A DNA stretch of 64,000 nucleotides from Daejeonella lutea. Lineage in GTDB: Bacteria; Bacteroidota; Bacteroidia; Sphingobacteriales; Sphingobacteriaceae. Shown here piece after piece: positions 26,588 through 36,359 of this stretch. Positions within the stretch are counted from its first letter, which is position 1. Every line of letters starts with the position of its first letter. Position numbers and translations under genes: made by a program. The stretch is from assembly GCF_900168015.1 (NCBI RefSeq), contig NZ_FUYR01000002.1:640932-704931 (forward strand), written 5' to 3'. A model generated the notes under the pieces. It had not been told where the DNA came from. It worked only from the letters and a program-made list of their open reading frames with translations, and made no database searches.

Positions 26588-28225
26588 ATGGCAAATTTTT
26601 TAAAGCAGTGTTTCTTCCCTATATGTTTAATAGTGAGTCTGTCGATTCTGCTATTTTCGTCGTGCGCCAGTGTTCAATCCCCGACCGGTGGCCCACGAGA
26701 CTCGATACCTCCAAAGGTGATCAAAGAGACGCCGAAAAATCTAACCAAAAATTTCAACGCCAAAGAAGTTCAAATACAATTTGACGAATTCATAAAACTT
26801 TCAAATGAATTTAGTGAGATAAGTATTTCCCCAGCAATGGATGTACTTCCCGAATTCAAGGCCAAAAAACAGAATCTTGAAATTAAATTCTCACAACCGT
26901 TAGAAGCAAACACCACTTACACCATCAATTTTGGAAAAGCTATTACGGATGTCAACGAAAGTAATATCCTTCCAAACTATACCTATGTGTTTGCTACTGG
27001 AAACCAGATTGACTCCCTATCCCTAAGTGGAACTGTTACAAGTTCCCTGACCAGAGAAAAACTAAAAGATGTAACTGTTTTTATTCTTCCCTTAAGTCAA
27101 GATTCGTTATTCGGTAAAAAACGCGCCAGCTTCTTCACCACAACCGACACTGCTGGGAATTTCAGCCTAAAAAACCTTAGAGAAGATACTTACCGAATTT
27201 ATGCCCTAAGTGAACAAGGTGGAGGTGACAGAATTTACAATGGGCAGAACGAAGAAATAGGATTTCAAGATCAACCCCTCGTACTGAATAAAAACGTGGA
27301 AAATATTCAATTGCAAGTGTTTAAAGCTGTTCCAAGAACATTTTCAATCTCTGAACGCAAAATTGAAAGCGACGGCCGAATACTTTTAACTTTTAACAAA
27401 CCCTTATTAAAACCAAGTGTAAAAATTATCGAACCGACCGAACTCGACCGAACAAAAACTTTCGAAATAACTAACACAAAGGACACGGCTTTTATTTGGC
27501 TACCTGAAATAACTTTCGATTCTCTTAAAGTAAGTGTATCCGATGCAGATACACCTTTAGACACGATAACCCTTCGAAGAAATAAACGTGACACTTATAA
27601 CAGGGTGGTGCTAGTTTCCGACAACATTATCGGTCCGAAACTAAGACCAAGATCGGATGTAACCCTACGAATGTCTGCGCCAATTGCAACAGCTCAAGAG
27701 GCAAATATCAGTCTTTTGGAAGATTCAGTATCCGTTAAATATCAAATTTCAAAACAACCAGGGACATCACGAACATTTAATATAAAATACGCCTGGAAGT
27801 TGAACAAAGATTATATTCTAAGATTCAATGAAAACGCATTCACCGATATATTTGGTAACAAATCAAAACTGTACATCAAAAGGTTTAATCTCGATACTGA
27901 AGATAATTATGGAAATATCTCAATAAAAGTTATAGTACCGGATACTCTTAGTAGTTACATTGTACAATGGATGGGAGAAAAAGAAACAATCTTCCGGCAA
28001 GATGTAATTTCAAAAAATACTACGCTCAACTATCTTACTTACCCAACAGCAAAATATCGAGTCAGGGTGATCTACGATCTAAACAAAAATGGAATCTGGG
28101 ACACAGGAGAAGTATATCGCAAACAACAACCTGAAAAAACCTGGACATTCGAAAAACTAATTTCCTTACGTCCCAACTGGGATCTAGAAGAAGTTATGAC
28201 AATCCCCAAACCTAGTCCTGAGTAA
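26588..28225 (+). CDS. Lipoprotein with Ig-like (SbsA-type) domain
   Basis: 545 residues. A hydrophobic N-terminus ends with FSSCASVQ, a good lipobox, followed by the family landmark PTGGPRDSIPPKV. An Ig-like domain spans roughly 40-135 (QIQFDEFIKLSN, NTTYTINFGKAITDVNE), a carboxypeptidase-regulatory-like domain follows at about 145-215 (GTVTSSLTREKLKDVTVFI), and the rest is beta-rich. The family is nearly universal in Bacteroidota and has no known function; surface anchoring is likely. Its end overlaps the convergent carbonic anhydrase gene by 14 bp. Confidence 0.87.
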   Translation: MANFLKQCFFPICLIVSLSILLFSSCASVQSPTGGPRDSIPPKVIKETPKNLTKNFNAKEVQIQFDEFIKLSNEFSEISISPAMDVLPEFKAKKQNLEIKFSQPLEANTTYTINFGKAITDVNESNILPNYTYVFATGNQIDSLSLSGTVTSSLTREKLKDVTVFILPLSQDSLFGKKRASFFTTTDTAGNFSLKNLREDTYRIYALSEQGGGDRIYNGQNEEIGFQDQPLVLNKNVENIQLQVFKAVPRTFSISERKIESDGRILLTFNKPLLKPSVKIIEPTELDRTKTFEITNTKDTAFIWLPEITFDSLKVSVSDADTPLDTITLRRNKRDTYNRVVLVSDNIIGPKLRPRSDVTLRMSAPIATAQEANISLLEDSVSVKYQISKQPGTSRTFNIKYAWKLNKDYILRFNENAFTDIFGNKSKLYIKRFNLDTEDNYGNISIKVIVPDTLSSYIVQWMGEKETIFRQDVISKNTTLNYLTYPTAKYRVRVIYDLNKNGIWDTGEVYRKQQPEKTWTFEKLISLRPNWDLEEVMTIPKPSPE

Positions 28226-28727
28226 ACCAACCAGAATACATTATATAGTTCTGAGGAAGCTTTTTTAGCATCTCCATTTGTTCCGAGGTAAGCGGCTTTA
28301 TCTTTTTTGCAGGAATGCCAGCATACAAAAATCCTGATTCACAAACTGTATTTTCAAGAACAATGGCACCGGCCCCAATTATGCAAAACTCCTCGACAAC
28401 TGCATTATCCATAACTATTGCTCCCATACCAACAAGCACGTGATCGTGCAGCCTACACCCGTGCACTAAAGCATTGTGACCGATCGAAACATTGTTGCCA
28501 ATATCAGTTCCAGCTTTTAAATAGGTACAATGAATAACCGCACCGTCCTGAATATTTGTATTGTTGCCAATTCTAATGTAATTCACGTCGCCACGGATGA
28601 CAGCATTAAACCACACAGAGCATTTCTCACCAATCACTACATCACCAACAATGGTTGCGTTGTCCGCAACAAAACATTTTTCGCCAATTTGGGGATAAAC
28701 ATTCTTTACCGGAAGTATTAATGGCAT
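28212..28727 (-). CDS. Gamma-carbonic anhydrase family protein (hexapeptide repeat)
   Basis: 171 residues forming a left-handed beta-helix of hexapeptide repeats (ATIVGDVVIGEKCSVWF, VIRGDVNYIRIGN). Candidate zinc histidines are in AVIHCTYL, GHNALVHGC and the intervening VSIGH, as in Cam/CaiE/PaaY relatives. Many members bind metal; only some have shown carbonic anhydrase activity. It is read 9 bp after nadB and may be its cotranscript. The tail overlaps the convergent lipoprotein gene. Confidence 0.88.
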   Translation of the reverse strand: MPLILPVKNVYPQIGEKCFVADNATIVGDVVIGEKCSVWFNAVIRGDVNYIRIGNNTNIQDGAVIHCTYLKAGTDIGNNVSIGHNALVHGCRLHDHVLVGMGAIVMDNAVVEEFCIIGAGAIVLENTVCESGFLYAGIPAKKIKPLTSEQMEMLKKLPQNYIMYSGWFTQD

Positions 28728-28736
28728 AAGTAAGAT

Positions 28737-30326
28737 CTAAAAGACAGTGTCATGCGGTTCCTGCGCATGTGGTTTATAATCAGTTGTATAGTGAAGTCCA
28801 CGACTCTCCTTACGTAACATAGCAGACTTTATCACCAAATACGCATTTTGGATGACATTCCTCAACTCACATAATTTCACAGACAAAGTTGTTTTCTTAT
28901 AAAAGCTCTCAGTCTCTTCATGCAAAAGGCCTAATCTCCTAAGTGCTCGCTCAAGCCGGAAATCGGAACGAACAATTCCAACATAATCACTCATTACCTT
29001 CTGGGTTTCCCGCAAATTATGGGTAACCAATATATCTTCGTTAGATAGCCTGGTATCGGTTTCGTCCCACTCTGGAATGTTGTCAGGTATCTCGTTATTT
29101 TTGAAACTCTTAATTGCATCCTCAAATATCCGATGTGCAAAAACCGGAGCTTCCAAAAGCGAATTAGATGCTAGCCGGTTTGCTCCATGTAAACCAGTTG
29201 ACGAACATTCTCCACAAGCATATAATCTGTGAATAGAGGATCTCCCATACTCATCCACCAGAATACCGCCGCACATATAGTGAGCTGCCGGTGTAACAGG
29301 AATCATATCTTTGGTCATGTCTAATCCAATGCTTAAACACTTTGCATATATATTAGGAAAATGAGATAAAATATCTACTTTACTGCGGTGCCGTATATCC
29401 AGGTATACAAAATCGTCCCCTGATTTCTTCATCTCAGCATCAATAGCTCGGGCAACTATATCCCTGGGAGCGAGAGAGCCTCTTTCGTCGTAATTTTGCA
29501 TAAACTCCTCACCGTTCCTTGTTTTCAAAACCCCGCCAAAACCTCTGACAGCTTCAGATATCAAAAATGAAGGATACTCACCTGGATTATATAAAGCAGT
29601 AGGATGGAACTGAATAAACTCCATATTACGAACTTTACCTTTTGCCCGATAAACCATCGCGATACCATCACCGGTAGCAATAACCGGATTAGTCGTAGTT
29701 GAATATATATGTCCAGCTCCGCCGGATGCCATAAGCGTAACACGTGATAAGAACTTTTCAACCTTACCTGAAGATGTATCTAAAGCATATATGCCATAGC
29801 ATTGGATATCTGCAGAACGCTTGTCAACAAAATCGCCTGTGTGATGCTGTGTTATTAACTCAACCGCAAAGTAATGGGTTAATATTTCAATATTTGGATC
29901 CTTATGAATCTTCTCAAGAAGTGCCCTTTCGATCTCAAATCCGGTTATATCTTTATAGTGTAATACACGGCTTTCTGAGTGACCACCTTCTTTAGCAAGG
30001 TCGAAAATACCTTGTTGAGTTTTATCAAAACTGGTTCCGTATTTGATTATCTCGTCAATTCTCGCCGGACCTTCAGTAACAACAATTTCAACAATATGTC
30101 TGTCGCACAATCCATCACCGGCAATTAAAGTATCTTCTATATGCTTATCGAAAGAATCTTCCTGTTTATCCACAACAACTGCAACACCACCCTGAGCATA
30201 CTTAGTGTTCGACTCATCTTCGTTAGCCTTGGTAACTATCAGAACCTTACCATATTTTGCAGCCTTTAGTGCAAAACTTAATCCGGCAATCCCCGATCCT
30301 ACAACAAGGAAATCAACATTTTTCAT
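28737..30326 (-). CDS. nadB: L-aspartate oxidase NadB
   Basis: FAD enzyme that oxidises L-aspartate to iminoaspartate, the first step of de novo NAD synthesis. The 529 residues start with VVGSGIAGLSFALKAA, then show KYAQGGVAV, the capping-domain signature RVLHYKDITGFEIERAL, TPAAHYMCGGI and GLHGANRLASNSLLE. The C-terminal helical domain ends in YTTDYKPHAQEP. Its usual partner nadA lies divergently across a 407-bp spacer, so the pathway genes share one regulatory region. nadC is not in the window. Confidence 0.97.
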   Translation of the reverse strand: MKNVDFLVVGSGIAGLSFALKAAKYGKVLIVTKANEDESNTKYAQGGVAVVVDKQEDSFDKHIEDTLIAGDGLCDRHIVEIVVTEGPARIDEIIKYGTSFDKTQQGIFDLAKEGGHSESRVLHYKDITGFEIERALLEKIHKDPNIEILTHYFAVELITQHHTGDFVDKRSADIQCYGIYALDTSSGKVEKFLSRVTLMASGGAGHIYSTTTNPVIATGDGIAMVYRAKGKVRNMEFIQFHPTALYNPGEYPSFLISEAVRGFGGVLKTRNGEEFMQNYDERGSLAPRDIVARAIDAEMKKSGDDFVYLDIRHRSKVDILSHFPNIYAKCLSIGLDMTKDMIPVTPAAHYMCGGILVDEYGRSSIHRLYACGECSSTGLHGANRLASNSLLEAPVFAHRIFEDAIKSFKNNEIPDNIPEWDETDTRLSNEDILVTHNLRETQKVMSDYVGIVRSDFRLERALRRLGLLHEETESFYKKTTLSVKLCELRNVIQNAYLVIKSAMLRKESRGLHYTTDYKPHAQEPHDTVF

Positions 30327-30733
30327 GTATTAAATATTAAATAATTGCTTAATACTACATCTTGTTAACAACCGCATCAAAGATGTTAATTTAGTGGTAA
30401 TAGTGGTTGAATAATTTATAAACAGACTAATAAGTAAACCGTTTGACCTGATTTTAGCTTATTTTTGATTTAGTTTTGAGACTAATCACCAAAGTATTCC
30501 ACTTTTTATTAATCAGAAAAACTGCACAAATAAGATTTTAAAAAAACATTAGGATAAGTAAAGTATTTAGTAATCAGATATATAACAATAAACAAGTGTT
30601 GAAATAATGTTAATAATTAATTAAAAACAATTATTTCATAAAAATGTATCTCAATTTTCTAACATAACCAACACCCTAATAAACAATAGAATCTATTTTA
30701 AATATTAAATTGTATTTATTGAATAGTTGATAA
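30327..30733. other. 407-bp AT-rich spacer between nadB and nadA
   Basis: No gene, RNA or strong hairpin is visible. The spacer is much richer in A and T than its flanks. It holds two -7-like boxes on the plus strand, TATTTTTG (30460-30467) and TAGTTTTG (30471-30478), which would leave a leader of about 260 bases before nadA. It must contain both divergent promoters. I see no DnaA-box cluster, so the high AT content alone is not taken as an origin. Confidence 0.6.
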
Positions 30734-31726
30734 ATGAATACCTTAGAAGAACTAAATATTAAAGGTTTTATTGATGAACCGATTGATCCGGCGCTGGATC
30801 TTTTTCAGGAAATAGACCGATTAAAAAAAGAAAAGAATGCCGTGATCCTGGCACATTATTATCAGGAACCTGATATTCAGGATATCGCCGACTATATCGG
30901 AGATAGTTTGGGTTTATCGCAAGAAGCGGCAAAAACAGATGCTGATATTATAGTGTTCGCTGGAGTGCATTTTATGGCTGAAACGGCCAAAATATTATCT
31001 CCGGAGAAAAAAGTCTTATTGCCAGATTTGAAGGCAGGTTGTTCTTTATCAGATAGTTGTCCACCAAAACTATTTGCCAAATTCAAGGAGAAATACCCGG
31101 ATCACCTGGTAATTACCTATGTGAATTGTACAGCAGAGTTAAAAGCATTAAGCGACATAGTTTGTACATCATCTAATGCTGTACAAATTGTGGAAAGCTT
31201 ACCAAAGGATCAGAAAATTATTTTCGGTCCGGATAGAAATTTAGGTGCCTGGGTAGCTAAAAAAACGGGGCGCGACCTGGTATTGTGGAATGGCGCATGC
31301 ATGGTGCATGAAATATTTTCGCAGCAGCGAATATTGAAGCTCAAAGCCCGGCATCCGGAAGCTAAGTTTATTGCTCATCCCGAATGTGAGGAAGTTGTTT
31401 TACAAATGGCGGATTATATCGGTTCAACTACAGGCTTATTAAAATATACAATAAATGATCCAGCAAATGAATTTATTGTAGCTACAGAAAGTGGTATTAT
31501 TCATCAAATGGAAAAGGCAAATCCGGGAAAAGTGTTTATTCCGGCTCCTCCAAATAATGCCTGTGCATGCAATGATTGTCCTCATATGAAGAGAAATACA
31601 TTGGAAAAACTTTACTTATGTCTTAAAAATGGGTTGCCTGAAGTTACCGTCCCTATGGATATAATAGTAAAAGCTAAAAAACCTATCGAAAGAATGCTAG
31701 ATATATCAGCTAAACTGGGCCTTTAA
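30734..31726 (+). CDS. nadA: Quinolinate synthase NadA
   Basis: Iron-sulfur enzyme that condenses iminoaspartate with dihydroxyacetone phosphate to quinolinate. 330 residues with [23 protein letters not shown], the conserved [35 protein letters not shown] and the C-terminal [13 protein letters not shown]; three of these cysteines bind the [4Fe-4S] cluster. Length and order are typical. The next gene, a symporter, starts inside its stop codon (TAATG). Confidence 0.97.
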   Translation: MNTLEELNIKGFIDEPIDPALDLFQEIDRLKKEKNAVILAHYYQEPDIQDIADYIGDSLGLSQEAAKTDADIIVFAGVHFMAETAKILSPEKKVLLPDLKAGCSLSDSCPPKLFAKFKEKYPDHLVITYVNCTAELKALSDIVCTSSNAVQIVESLPKDQKIIFGPDRNLGAWVAKKTGRDLVLWNGACMVHEIFSQQRILKLKARHPEAKFIAHPECEEVVLQMADYIGSTTGLLKYTINDPANEFIVATESGIIHQMEKANPGKVFIPAPPNNACACNDCPHMKRNTLEKLYLCLKNGLPEVTVPMDIIVKAKKPIERMLDISAKLGL

Positions 31727-32973
31727 TGATATTGAAACGCTCTGAATTTTTGAAGAATTACAGCAATATAATTTTATTGCTAATTGGAATAATATCGGGC
31801 ACCATTTTAGGATTGCTGTTAGGGAAAAAGGTAGAAGTATTAAAACCCATTGGCGATATATTTCTGAACCTGCTATTTACGGCTGTTATACCGCTCATTT
31901 TTTTTGCTATATCTTCGTCCATCGCAAACATTGACCGCACAAAAAAAATGGGTAAGGTCATGGTTGTAATGTTCTCTGTATTTGTAGGTACAGTGTTAAT
32001 ATCCGCAATACTTACTGTTCTTGCAGTTTGGATGTTTCCTCTTCCACAGAACATTGATACGGTTGCCACGGTTACTGAGGAGCTTAAGCCGCAAAGTTTC
32101 GGCGATCAGGCTGCAAGTTTATTAACAGTAAATGAATTTTATGAGCTCTTATCCCGAAAGAGTATGCTTGCTTTCATTATTTTTTCATTTCTGGTAGGTT
32201 TTGCGGCTTCACGTTCTGGCGAAGCCGGTGAATCGTTTAAACGATTTCTTACCGGAGGGGATGAAGTGATGAAACAATTACTTATTCTGATCATGAAACT
32301 GGCCCCAATAGGACTGGGAGCATATTTTGCCTACCAAATAGGTGTATTTGGTCCTCAATTATTCGGAACTTATGCACATTCAATGGCTATTTACTACGGA
32401 CTTTGTACAATTTATTTTGTTGTATTCTTTAGTTTTTACGCATTTATTGCAGCTGGTATTCCGGGGGTAAACATATATTGGAAGAATAATATTATCCCAT
32501 CTTTCACCGCATTGAGCACCTGCAGTAGTGTGGCAACAATTCCGGCAAATTTAGCTGCAGCTAAAGCAATGAAAGTGCCTGAACACATTGCAAATTTGGC
32601 TATCCCGCTTGGAGCACCGATTCACAAGGATGGGTCAAGTATTTCTTCAATAATAAAGATTGCTGCCGTTTTTGCAATTATGGGTAAGGATTTTACAGAT
32701 CCCTATACGATATTGGTGGCTTTAGGAATTACCGTAATTGTCAGTACAGTAGAGGGAGGAATTCCTAACGGTGGTTATATTGGTGAAATACTGGTGATGA
32801 CGGTGTACAATTTTCCAATCGAAATGCTTCCTGTAGTGATGATCATTGGTACTCTTGTTGACCCTATGGCTACCTTATTAAATGCCTGTGGTGATACCGT
32901 TTGTGCAATGATGGTTACCCGTTTCACTGAAGGTAAAAATTGGCTTAAAAAGGCCATAACTTCCGCCGCATGA
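31726..32973 (+). CDS. Dicarboxylate/amino acid:cation symporter (DAACS family)
   Basis: 415 residues with about eight membrane helices plus re-entrant loops. The signature region FTALSTCSSVATIPANLAAAKAMKVP and LGAPIHKDGSSISSIIKIA matches the serine-rich hairpin and substrate site of GltP/DctA-like sodium or proton symporters; DPMATLLNACGDTVCAMMVTRF is the helix-8 region. Substrates in the family are glutamate, aspartate or C4-dicarboxylates. Being translationally coupled to nadA, it may supply aspartate for NadB (inference). It overlaps the YkuD gene by 4 bp. Confidence 0.9.
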   Translation: MILKRSEFLKNYSNIILLLIGIISGTILGLLLGKKVEVLKPIGDIFLNLLFTAVIPLIFFAISSSIANIDRTKKMGKVMVVMFSVFVGTVLISAILTVLAVWMFPLPQNIDTVATVTEELKPQSFGDQAASLLTVNEFYELLSRKSMLAFIIFSFLVGFAASRSGEAGESFKRFLTGGDEVMKQLLILIMKLAPIGLGAYFAYQIGVFGPQLFGTYAHSMAIYYGLCTIYFVVFFSFYAFIAAGIPGVNIYWKNNIIPSFTALSTCSSVATIPANLAAAKAMKVPEHIANLAIPLGAPIHKDGSSISSIIKIAAVFAIMGKDFTDPYTILVALGITVIVSTVEGGIPNGGYIGEILVMTVYNFPIEMLPVVMIIGTLVDPMATLLNACGDTVCAMMVTRFTEGKNWLKKAITSAA

Positions 32974-33680
32974 GTTATTTTCTGCTGATATTATTTTCGT
33001 TGCTTTTTGGGAGATCAAGTGATATCCATAGAGAGATGAAAACCTCCCAGCTTGTGGTTGTTACTACGTCTCAATGGAATAGTATAAATGGTAAAATGAC
33101 AAGTTATCAGTGGAAAAATAACAGATGGCAGGCAGTGTTTACGGATATTCCAATTGTCACCGGCCGAAATGGACTAGCTTGGGGTAAAGGCTTGCATGAT
33201 GACAAGTTAAATAGAGGCAAGTTGAAAAAGGAAGGGGATGGAAAGGCACCTGCCGGTATTTTTTATTTAAGTGGACTTTTTGGATATAAGGATATTTCGT
33301 CTAAGATGAACTCGTTAAAGGTTGATCAAAACACGTTTTGTGTGGATGATGTAAAGTCTGCGTTTTATAATCAAATAGTCAAGTCTGATACCGTAAAAAA
33401 AGACTGGGATTCTGCAGAAACAATGCGAATGAAGAGCGATGTTTACAAATTTGGAATCTTTGTGGATTATAATGTGAAACCTGCAGTACCAGGAAAAGGG
33501 TCATGTATTTTTATGCATATATGGAGTAAGAATAATGCTCCCACCGCTGGTTGTACTGCTATGACCGAAGAAAGCATCCTTAGGCTCATCAATTTTCTTG
33601 ATAAATCAAAAAACCCTGTTCTCGTTCAGATTCCGGAATCTGAATATCCTAGAATGAAGCAGCTATATAAATTGCCTTAG
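32970..33680 (+). CDS. L,D-transpeptidase catalytic domain (YkuD-like) protein
   Basis: 236 residues. The N-terminus (MSYFLLILFSLLFG) is hydrophobic and may be an export signal or anchor. The catalytic pattern is CIFMHIWSKNNAPTAGCTAM, with H183 and nucleophile C195, close to the ErfK/YbiS/YcfS/YnhG-type motif. The family forms or cuts peptidoglycan links or attaches proteins. The link to the preceding nadA and symporter genes by ATGA overlap is unexpected by function and may only reflect shared transcription. Confidence 0.82.
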   Translation: MSYFLLILFSLLFGRSSDIHREMKTSQLVVVTTSQWNSINGKMTSYQWKNNRWQAVFTDIPIVTGRNGLAWGKGLHDDKLNRGKLKKEGDGKAPAGIFYLSGLFGYKDISSKMNSLKVDQNTFCVDDVKSAFYNQIVKSDTVKKDWDSAETMRMKSDVYKFGIFVDYNVKPAVPGKGSCIFMHIWSKNNAPTAGCTAMTEESILRLINFLDKSKNPVLVQIPESEYPRMKQLYKLP

Positions 33681-33765
33681 AGGAGGAATTGGTACAGCCG
33701 GCCTCCAATCAATTTTTTGGCCATAAAATCGTAAAATCAGCGATTTATTCTGCTGCGAATAAACG

Positions 33766-33774
33766 TTATCCACA
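33766..33774 (+). promoter_or_regulatory. Perfect single DnaA-box sequence (TTATCCACA)
   Basis: TTATCCACA matches the high-affinity DnaA box exactly and lies in the short spacer before thiL. Only one copy is visible in the spacer, so it is not an origin by itself; DnaA control of nearby transcription is possible. A 9-base match could be chance in 64 kb, read on two strands. Confidence 0.35.
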
Positions 33775-33804
33775 TTAAAAAAAATATTCTCCGCTGAATT
33801 TTAG

Positions 33805-33812
33805 CACCTTTG
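33805..33812 (+). promoter_or_regulatory. Possible -7 element before thiL (CACCTTTG)
   Basis: CACCTTTG matches the TAnnTTTG element except for the first base, 18 bp before the thiL ATG, which gives a very short leader. Only moderate support. Confidence 0.3.
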
Positions 33813-33830
33813 TATTTTATAAAAACTAAC

Positions 33831-34880
33831 ATGTTTGAAAATAAAGGACGCACAGAGATAGAGCAATTAGGCGAATTTGGCCTGATAGAACATCTGACTA
33901 AAAATTTCGAATTAAAGAATAATTCATCGCTAAAAGGAATCGGGGATGATGCGGCGGTTGTAAACTTTGAGGGAAAGAAAGCGCTTTTTTCAACTGATCT
34001 CTTATTGGAGGGCATTCACTTTGATCTGGCGTATACTCCTTTAAAGCATCTGGGATATAAAGCTGTTCAGGTCAACCTCAGCGATATCTATGCAATGAAC
34101 GGAACAGCAACGCAAATAACGGTCTCTATTGGACTGTCGAGCAAATTTCCACTCGAAGCCGTTGAAGAATTATATCAGGGAATAAGCGTTGCCTGTGAGA
34201 AGTATGGGATTGATCTGGTAGGTGGTGATACCTCAGCCTCTAAGCAAGGCCTCGTTATAAGTGTAACAAGCATTGGATACGCAGATGAGAAGGATATTTG
34301 TTACAGGAACGGTGCGAATGAGGGTGACTTATTATGTGTATCTGGTGATTTAGGTGGAGCATACATCGGTTTACAATTGCTGGAACGTGAGAAAGGTATT
34401 TTCCTTGAAAATCCAAATATTCAACCCGACCTTGAAGGTAAGGATTACATTGTTGAGCGCCAGCTCAAGCCAGAATCGCGAAAAGATATTGTTGAGGCTT
34501 TGAAAGTAATGAAAGTGAAACCAACATCCATGATCGATATTTCAGACGGACTTGCATCAGAGATTCTTCATATCTGCAAGCAATCCAACAAAGGTTGTAA
34601 TATCTATGAGGAAAAAATCCCCATCGATCCAATGACATATGACACGGCTCGTGATTTTGGGATTGATCCTACAGTCTGTGCCTTGAATGGCGGTGAAGAT
34701 TATGAATTACTGTTTACTATAAAGCAGGCAGATTTTGAAAAGATCAAAAATAACCCCGATATTTCTATTATAGGTCACATTACTGAACCTGCTTCCGGTT
34801 GTAACCTTATTTCTAAATCAGAAAAAGTACATCCAATAAAAGCGCAGGGCTGGAATTCATTGAAGCATTCAACAGAATAA
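33831..34880 (+). CDS. thiL: Thiamine-monophosphate kinase ThiL
   Basis: Last step of thiamine diphosphate synthesis: ATP-dependent phosphorylation of thiamine phosphate. 349 residues from ATG 33831, since MFENKGRTEIEQLGEFGLI is the usual start; an in-frame TTG at 33810 is rejected. The AIR-synthase-type fold shows GIGDDAAVV, the metal-binding SDIYAMNG stretch, GGDTSASK, MIDISDGLASEILHI and NGGEDYELLFT. No TPP riboswitch or other thi gene lies nearby. Confidence 0.95.
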   Translation: MFENKGRTEIEQLGEFGLIEHLTKNFELKNNSSLKGIGDDAAVVNFEGKKALFSTDLLLEGIHFDLAYTPLKHLGYKAVQVNLSDIYAMNGTATQITVSIGLSSKFPLEAVEELYQGISVACEKYGIDLVGGDTSASKQGLVISVTSIGYADEKDICYRNGANEGDLLCVSGDLGGAYIGLQLLEREKGIFLENPNIQPDLEGKDYIVERQLKPESRKDIVEALKVMKVKPTSMIDISDGLASEILHICKQSNKGCNIYEEKIPIDPMTYDTARDFGIDPTVCALNGGEDYELLFTIKQADFEKIKNNPDISIIGHITEPASGCNLISKSEKVHPIKAQGWNSLKHSTE

Positions 34881-34895
34881 ACTAAAAACTGCTAA

Positions 34896-36350
34896 GTGAA
34901 GTATAGAATAATAAGTTTTGTTTTCGTAGCGACATTTTCCGTGGCAGCTATTGCTCAAAAGAAGGACGTTTCCGCACCCAAACCCGTTTATCCTGTTCCT
35001 ACAGCTCAGCAGTTGGAATGGCATGAAATGGAAACAAATGCGTTCGTGCATTTTACCACAAATACCTTTACAGGGCTTGAATGGGGATATGGCGATGAAA
35101 AGGAAGCCATTTTCAATCCGACGGCATTGGACGCAAATCAATGGGCAAAAGTTTTAAAAGAGACAGGATTTAAAACATTAATTCTTACCACCAAGCATCA
35201 TGACGGATTTACGTTGTGGCCAAGCAAGTACACGGAACATTCTATAAAAAATAGCCCTTACAAAAATGGTAAAGGCGATCTTGTTAAAGAAACTGCCGAT
35301 GCCGCTCGTAGGGCCGGGCTTAAGTTCGGTGTTTATCTTTCACCCTGGGACAGAAACCATCCTGAGTATGGTAAACCGGGGTATCTGGAGTATTATCGAA
35401 ACCAGTTGAAAGAACTTTTTACAAATTATGGTCCGGTCTTCGAAATGTGGTTTGATGGAGCGAACGGTGGAGATGGTTATTATGGCGGTGCACGTGAAAC
35501 ACGGAAAATTAATGCTTCAAATTACTATGATTGGCCGACTACGCTGGACGTGGTAAGCAAGATTCAGCCTAATGTAATTTTCTTTAGCGATGCCGGACCT
35601 GGAGTTAGGTGGGTTGGAAATGAACGTGGTTTGGCAGGAAAAACTAATTGGAATACCATATCTACGGACACATTGTACGCAGGAAAGGCAGGCATTTCGC
35701 CGATACTGAATTCAGGATCGCCAGATGGCGACAAATGGATTCCCGCAGAAGTCGACGTTTCGATCAGGCCAGGTTGGTTCTATCATGCAAAAGAGGACGA
35801 CAAGGTTAAAACACCGGGACAGCTTTTTGAAATCTATCTTACATCCGTTGGACGCGGTTCAACCTTATTGTTGAATATTCCTCCCGATCAGCGGGGTTTG
35901 TTTCATGAAAAAGATGTAGAGTCATTACGGGGATATAAGAAGCTTTTTGATACGGAGTTTGCTACAAATCTTGCAAAGAATGCAAAAGTAATTGCCAGCA
36001 CATTTCGTGGCGGCTCGAAAAAGTACAGTGGGTACAATCTGACTGATGATAACAAAGAAACCTATTGGGCGACGGACGACAGCCAAAACACAGGATTTTT
36101 GGAGGTAGATCTTGGTAAAGCCACTACGGTAAAATATGTCGTCCTGCAGGAATATATCAAGCTGGGTCAGCGGATAAAGTCGTTCTCCGTTGATATTTGG
36201 AAGAATGGAACCTGGGAAAAAGCCGCAGAGGCAACCACCATTGGATATAAACGTATACTAAGAATAGAACCTGTTATAACTTCTAAGATTAGAATTAACA
36301 TAACAGATTCAAAAGCATCACCACTCATTTCAAATTTGGAAGTTTATTAA
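34896..36350 (+). CDS. Alpha-L-fucosidase (GH29) with C-terminal carbohydrate-binding domain, exported
   Basis: 484 residues starting at GTG 34896, which gives a good signal peptide (VKYRIISFVFVATFSVAAIAQ). The GH29 barrel contains TTKHHDGFTLWPS (H101-H102), YLSPWDRN and the nucleophile D187 in FEMWFDGANGG. Residues about 350-484 look like an F5/8 type C (discoidin) domain, ending with a typical ITDSKASPLISNLEVY strand. It removes terminal fucose from glycans, probably in the periplasm. No SusCD pair is adjacent, so it is not part of a classic utilisation locus. The DUF6370 gene follows after 9 bp. Confidence 0.92.
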   Translation: MKYRIISFVFVATFSVAAIAQKKDVSAPKPVYPVPTAQQLEWHEMETNAFVHFTTNTFTGLEWGYGDEKEAIFNPTALDANQWAKVLKETGFKTLILTTKHHDGFTLWPSKYTEHSIKNSPYKNGKGDLVKETADAARRAGLKFGVYLSPWDRNHPEYGKPGYLEYYRNQLKELFTNYGPVFEMWFDGANGGDGYYGGARETRKINASNYYDWPTTLDVVSKIQPNVIFFSDAGPGVRWVGNERGLAGKTNWNTISTDTLYAGKAGISPILNSGSPDGDKWIPAEVDVSIRPGWFYHAKEDDKVKTPGQLFEIYLTSVGRGSTLLLNIPPDQRGLFHEKDVESLRGYKKLFDTEFATNLAKNAKVIASTFRGGSKKYSGYNLTDDNKETYWATDDSQNTGFLEVDLGKATTVKYVVLQEYIKLGQRIKSFSVDIWKNGTWEKAAEATTIGYKRILRIEPVITSKIRINITDSKASPLISNLEVY

Positions 36351-36359
36351 ATTTATCGC

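Noticed and set aside
30327-30733. Replication origin in the AT-rich spacer
   Set aside because: No DnaA-box cluster, no parS and no dnaA or dnaN nearby; high AT content alone is weak.
35487-35502. Further parS-like site (GCACGTGAAACAC) in the fucosidase gene
   Set aside because: Only one half of the palindrome matches; the left arm does not.
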